Assembly (NCBI GenBank): GCA_964372165.1
Contig: CAYJPT010000103.1
Coordinates: 1-8,542 of the forward strand
DNA from: CAYJAD01 sp964372165
GTDB lineage: Bacteria > Desulfobacterota > Desulfovibrionia > Desulfovibrionales > Desulfovibrionaceae
Length of the DNA stretch: 8,542 bases
Direction: 5' to 3'
Part shown: one piece after another, positions 6,411 through 8,542 of the stretch
Position numbering within the stretch: position 1 is the first letter of the stretch
Layout: each line of letters begins with the position of its first letter
The notes under the pieces: generated by a model
What the model saw: the letters and a program-made list of their open reading frames with translations, nothing else
Told to the model about the DNA's origin: nothing
Database searches by the model: none
Translations under genes and position numbers: made by a program

Positions 6411-6490
6411 GTGGTGCAAAAAATATTTTTTTACGAACGGCTATTTACTTATACAACCATAAATTAAAATAATTTTAGCATTATTAAACA

Positions 6491-6518
6491 TTGGTGTGCT
6501 TTTCATATGTGATATATT
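6491..6518 (+). promoter_or_regulatory. Probable promoter of the diguanylate cyclase gene
   Basis: TTGGTG (6491-6496) and TATATT (6513-6518) are separated by 16 bp, and the -10 box is preceded by TGA, an extended -10 element. Transcription would start near 6525, giving a leader of about 50 nt. This is more credible than the TATAAT at 6559-6564, which lies too close to the ATG. Confidence 0.45.
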
Positions 6519-6574
6519 TATGTTTTATTAAGTAATTTGTGTAATGCAGTAATTAAAATATAATTGGGTATTGT

Positions 6575-7774
6575 ATGTCTCAAGAAAAAATAGCAACTAA
6601 CACAAACAATACACAAAATGATGTATTACAATCGCCTAAGCGTGATCAGAGTGTACCGCACGTTGATTATGGTGAGGGGTTGCATAGTATTTTATTTGAT
6701 GCAGAAAAAGAAGAAAGTGCTTTTCACAGCGAAGCAAAAAGAATTTATCAAAATAGCTTGTATAGAGTTTCAGCTTATGTATTTAGTATTAATGTAATTG
6801 TACTTATTTCAATAAGCATACTACTTGATTTTCATGAAAAAAATTACAGCATATTAGTTCCATTGTCATCAATGTGTATTCCTGCTGTATTTGCACTTTT
6901 GTGGCTACAAAATGAAAAGAGAAACCCAGCCGTGCCCTTGTTGATTTTAGGCTGCAGTGCAACGCTTTTATGCGGATATGTTCTTATTGCAGAGGGATCA
7001 CCAGACGGTAGTTCAATGCTTTGGATAGCAATTTTTCCTAGCACTATAGTGCTTTACATGGGATTACGCTATGGCACTGCTGCTTTTATTTTGTTTTATG
7101 CTTTTTTAATAGGTCTTTTTTTCACACCTATGGGGTCAGTTATGTCAGTGCAACTGACTGATTCTATGGAATTACGCCTTTTAATAGTGTGTTTTGGGAG
7201 TTTTATATTTGTATGGTGTCTTGAATTTGCAAGGTTTAAGACTACTCTTGCTTTACATAGTGTTGCATATCGTATTGAGCAATCAGCGCTTACGGATAGT
7301 CTGACAGGTCTTGGTAATAGGCGTGACTTTGATCGTAGTTTAGCATGGACAATGGGGCGCGCGGAGCGAAATAATACAACTTTTTCACTATGCATTATTG
7401 ATATTGACCACTTTAAAAAAGTGAATGATACTTATGGGCATGCGGTTGGAGATCAAGTTCTTGCTCACATTGCTAAAGAAGTAGAAACACAAATTCGTAA
7501 TGCCGATTGCTTGTTTCGCTGGGGGGGTGAAGAGTTTGCCATAGTTATGCCAACTACCACGCTAGACAAAGCTGTAGCAGGTTCTGAGCGCATTCGTAAG
7601 CATATAGAAAAAACACCGTTTATGTTAAAAAATGAGCAAGTTTATTTGACAATCAGTATTGGTATTTATTCTGGGACAGAAACCAAGGATGCTCAACATG
7701 TATTGCGTGTGGCAGATCAATGTTTATATAAAGCTAAATCCACCGGACGTAATAAGGTTGTTGGCAGCATTTAA
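6575..7774 (+). CDS. Six-TM membrane diguanylate cyclase (GGDEF)
   Basis: This 399-residue inner-membrane enzyme makes cyclic di-GMP from two GTP. A polar cytoplasmic N terminus of about 65 residues precedes six hydrophobic segments at about 67-86, 93-111, 120-139, 148-164, 168-187 and 201-219. I cannot assign this sensor module to a named MASE-type family. The C-terminal GGDEF domain begins at D241-SLTGLGNRR. It carries D276-I-D-H-F-K for metal and substrate binding and the active-site motif GGEEF at 317-321. R308-N-A-D311 lies exactly five residues before GGEEF and is an intact inhibitory I-site, so product feedback is expected. The enzyme looks active. There is no EAL or HD-GYP domain. ATG 6575 has only a weak GGG upstream, so translation may be modest. 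A G7 tract (7521-7527) encodes the start of GGEEF. The lipoprotein gene follows after 51 bp. Confidence 0.95.
   Translation: MSQEKIATNTNNTQNDVLQSPKRDQSVPHVDYGEGLHSILFDAEKEESAFHSEAKRIYQNSLYRVSAYVFSINVIVLISISILLDFHEKNYSILVPLSSMCIPAVFALLWLQNEKRNPAVPLLILGCSATLLCGYVLIAEGSPDGSSMLWIAIFPSTIVLYMGLRYGTAAFILFYAFLIGLFFTPMGSVMSVQLTDSMELRLLIVCFGSFIFVWCLEFARFKTTLALHSVAYRIEQSALTDSLTGLGNRRDFDRSLAWTMGRAERNNTTFSLCIIDIDHFKKVNDTYGHAVGDQVLAHIAKEVETQIRNADCLFRWGGEEFAIVMPTTTLDKAVAGSERIRKHIEKTPFMLKNEQVYLTISIGIYSGTETKDAQHVLRVADQCLYKAKSTGRNKVVGSI
7521..7527 (+). repeat. G7 homopolymer at the GGEEF catalytic motif
   Basis: Seven G span the codons for Trp-Gly-Gly directly at the active site. Part of the run is forced by the W-G-G residues, but the choice of GGG for the first glycine lengthens it. 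Slippage would remove the catalytic Glu pair and all downstream sequence. Confidence 0.85.
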
Positions 7775-7825
7775 TGTGCATTGTACTATATTAACAACAA
7801 AATTATATTTTAATGAGGAGAAGTT

Positions 7826-8110
7826 ATGTTATCTGTTCGTGTATTAATGGTTGCCTTAAGTTGTGTTATGTTGCTTGGTGCATGTGGGCCTAAGAAAGCT
7901 GTAACACAAGAAAAAAAGACAGTGAAAGAGGCAAAAGAGGACTGCTTCCAACAAGCACAAAGTATGTATAATAACACTATTAACCCTGCAAGTGCCAGTA
8001 GTAATGATTATTTTGTAATGTGTATGCAAAGTCAATATGGATATACATTGGAACAAATCAATAATACTGACAACATAAGTGTTAAAAATTATGAGACATC
8101 TAGTAATTAA
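7826..8110 (+). CDS. Small lipoprotein of unknown function with a Cys pair
   Basis: The product has 94 residues. The signal peptide MLSVRVLMVALSCVMLLGA ends in a textbook lipobox LGAC with C20 as the lipidated residue, followed by Gly-Pro. No Asp at +2 is seen, so outer-membrane sorting is likely under the usual rule, which may not hold in this lineage. The mature part is a Lys/Glu-rich tether, then C40-FQQAQSMYNN, an Asn/Ser-rich turn and YFVMC66-MQSQYGYT. The two cysteines 26 residues apart, each in a predicted helix, suggest a disulfide-stapled helical hairpin. GAGGAG at 7815-7820, five bases before the ATG, is the best ribosome-binding site in the window. No promoter of its own is convincing, so it is probably co-transcribed with the cyclase. 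A terminator follows. I do not recognise the family. Confidence 0.85.
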   Translation: MLSVRVLMVALSCVMLLGACGPKKAVTQEKKTVKEAKEDCFQQAQSMYNNTINPASASSNDYFVMCMQSQYGYTLEQINNTDNISVKNYETSSN

Positions 8111-8194
8111 ACTGACAGCAAAAGATGTTAAAGCAGGATACAATAAAATATTGTTAAAAAAATAAGTCTATTTAAAAAATAATAAAATTGCCAG

Positions 8195-8217
8195 AAAATA
8201 GCTTGCATGCTATTTTT
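8195..8217 (+). terminator. Rho-independent terminator after the lipoprotein gene
   Basis: An 8-bp perfect stem AAAATAGC / GCTATTTT encloses a 6-nt loop (TTGCAT) and ends in a T run. It is 85 nt after the lipoprotein stop and would end a cyclase-lipoprotein transcript. Confidence 0.75.
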
Positions 8218-8357
8218 GTCCTATCTTAGCTAAGTGGTTTAAATGTGCAAGGAGTATATAATCAATTTATAAGTTGTTGCCACCCCGAGTCATATTTTTT
8301 AGAATAAAACAAGGCGCAAAATTAACAATTTATTTTTAAAAATTATAAAAATATTTC

Positions 8358-8386
8358 TTGACTAATAAAGCAACTTTGCGTAAAAC
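8358..8386 (+). promoter_or_regulatory. Promoter of the tRNA-Glu gene
   Basis: TTGACT (8358-8363) and TAAAAC (8381-8386) are separated by exactly 17 bp. The sequence just upstream (about 8320-8356) is made of A and T runs like an UP element, common at stable-RNA promoters. Transcription would start near 8393, about 26 nt before the tRNA. Confidence 0.7.
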
Positions 8387-8395
8387 CATTTCTCA

Positions 8396-8413
8396 CGGCG
8401 CATTGATGCACCG
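8396..8413 (+). other. Hairpin in the tRNA 5' leader
   Basis: CGGCGCA and TGCACCG pair with a single C-A mismatch around the tetraloop TTGA. The hairpin fills nearly all of the predicted leader between the transcription start and the mature tRNA. It may affect 5' processing by RNase P. This is inferred from sequence only. Confidence 0.4.
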
Positions 8414-8418
8414 TTAGC

Positions 8419-8496
8419 GTCCCCATCGTCTAGCCCGGCCCAGGACATCGCCCTTTCACGGCGACGACAGGGGTTCAAATCCCCTTGGGGACGCCA
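8419..8496 (+). tRNA. tRNA-Glu (anticodon TTC) with encoded CCA
   Basis: The cloverleaf is complete. The 7-bp acceptor stem pairs GTCCCCA with TGGGGAC, and the discriminator is G. The anticodon stem TCGCC/GGCGA carries the loop CTTTCAC (anticodon TTC at 8455-8457). The T stem AGGGG/CCCCT carries TTCAAAT. The CCA end (8494-8496) is encoded in the DNA. The gene is far richer in G+C than its surroundings. It has its own promoter and a following hairpin, and no second tRNA is seen before the window ends. It decodes GAA/GAG. Confidence 0.97.
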
Positions 8497-8515
8497 AATG
8501 TGAGTACAATAAAGG

Positions 8516-8542
8516 ACATTAAGGTAGATAAAGCCTTAATGT
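8516..8542 (+). terminator. Terminator-like hairpin after tRNA-Glu, cut by the window edge
   Basis: ACATTAAGG (8516-8524) pairs perfectly with CCTTAATGT (8534-8542) around a 9-nt loop, 20 nt after the tRNA. The last paired base is the last base of the window. GGA just before the stem could pair with TCC if that follows, and the expected T run cannot be seen. Confidence 0.65.

Larger units (their letters stand above)
6212..6574. other. Intergenic region with repeat, terminator and promoter
   Basis: These 363 bp contain no supported gene. They hold copy 2 of the TAGTCGACGCT repeat (6294-6309), a long-loop hairpin terminator (6364-6410) and a promoter candidate for the cyclase gene (6491-6518). 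The remainder is AT-rich with no further structure that I can support. Confidence 0.6.

Noticed and set aside
6537..6564. Promoter TTGTGT-N16-TATAAT before the cyclase gene
   Set aside because: It would start transcription only a few bases before the ATG and lose any ribosome-binding site; the promoter at 6491-6518 is better.
7781..7809. Promoter TTGTAC-N17-TATATT directly before the lipoprotein gene
   Set aside because: The boxes and spacing are good, but transcription would start at about 7816, inside the GAGGAG ribosome-binding site, so translation from such a transcript would be impaired.
8225..8262. Palindrome CTTAGCTAAG and a TATAAT at 8257 as a separate promoter/operator
   Set aside because: No acceptable -35 box at normal spacing and no gene or RNA start that it would serve before the tRNA's own promoter.

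Overview
The window is AT-rich (roughly one third G+C by eye) and comes from a Gram-negative, flagellated or otherwise chemotactic bacterium. A low-GC member of the Desulfovibrionaceae (the Desulfovibrio/Bilophila/Lawsonia group) fits best. This rests on the style of the tRNA-Glu, the Ala/Pro/Lys-rich CheA linker, the dense signal-transduction content and the exported proteins, so it is an inference and not a proven assignment. All recognised genes are on the + strand.

Layout. Positions 1-1353 hold the C-terminal part of the chemotaxis kinase CheA, entering the window inside an 18-bp tandem repeat that encodes its interdomain linker. A hairpin terminator follows at 1403-1449. Next comes an unusually long (about 870 bp) AT-rich gap with no convincing gene, a CRP/FNR-like dyad and a promoter for the next gene. 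Positions 2221-4491 encode a membrane hybrid histidine kinase with a large periplasmic Cache-like sensor and a C-terminal receiver. After 198 bp, which contain a TATAAT box next to a 17-bp inverted repeat, lies a secreted MglB-like galactose/glucose-binding protein (4690-5715). A PaaI-type hotdog thioesterase (5750-6211) follows, probably in the same transcript. After a second hairpin terminator come a six-TM diguanylate cyclase (6575-7774) and a small lipoprotein (7826-8110). The window ends with a terminator, a tRNA-Glu(TTC) gene with its own promoter, and another terminator-like hairpin at the edge.

How the genes may work together. Three of the six protein genes are signal-transduction proteins acting at or near the inner membrane, and a fourth is a periplasmic sugar-binding protein with no transporter genes beside it. 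The most interesting reading is that the hybrid kinase and the orphan binding protein form a sugar-sensing pair, analogous to LuxP-LuxQ, TorT-TorS or XylFII-LytS. The binding protein keeps the GGBP fold and most ligand contacts but differs at four pocket positions.

A second unexpected pattern is three G7 homopolymers, in the kinase gene, at the ribosome-binding site of the binding-protein gene, and at the catalytic motif of the cyclase gene. I saw no other G run longer than four and no C run longer than four. They could be slippage-prone (phase-variable) tracts, but seven is short for that role and sequence alone cannot settle it.
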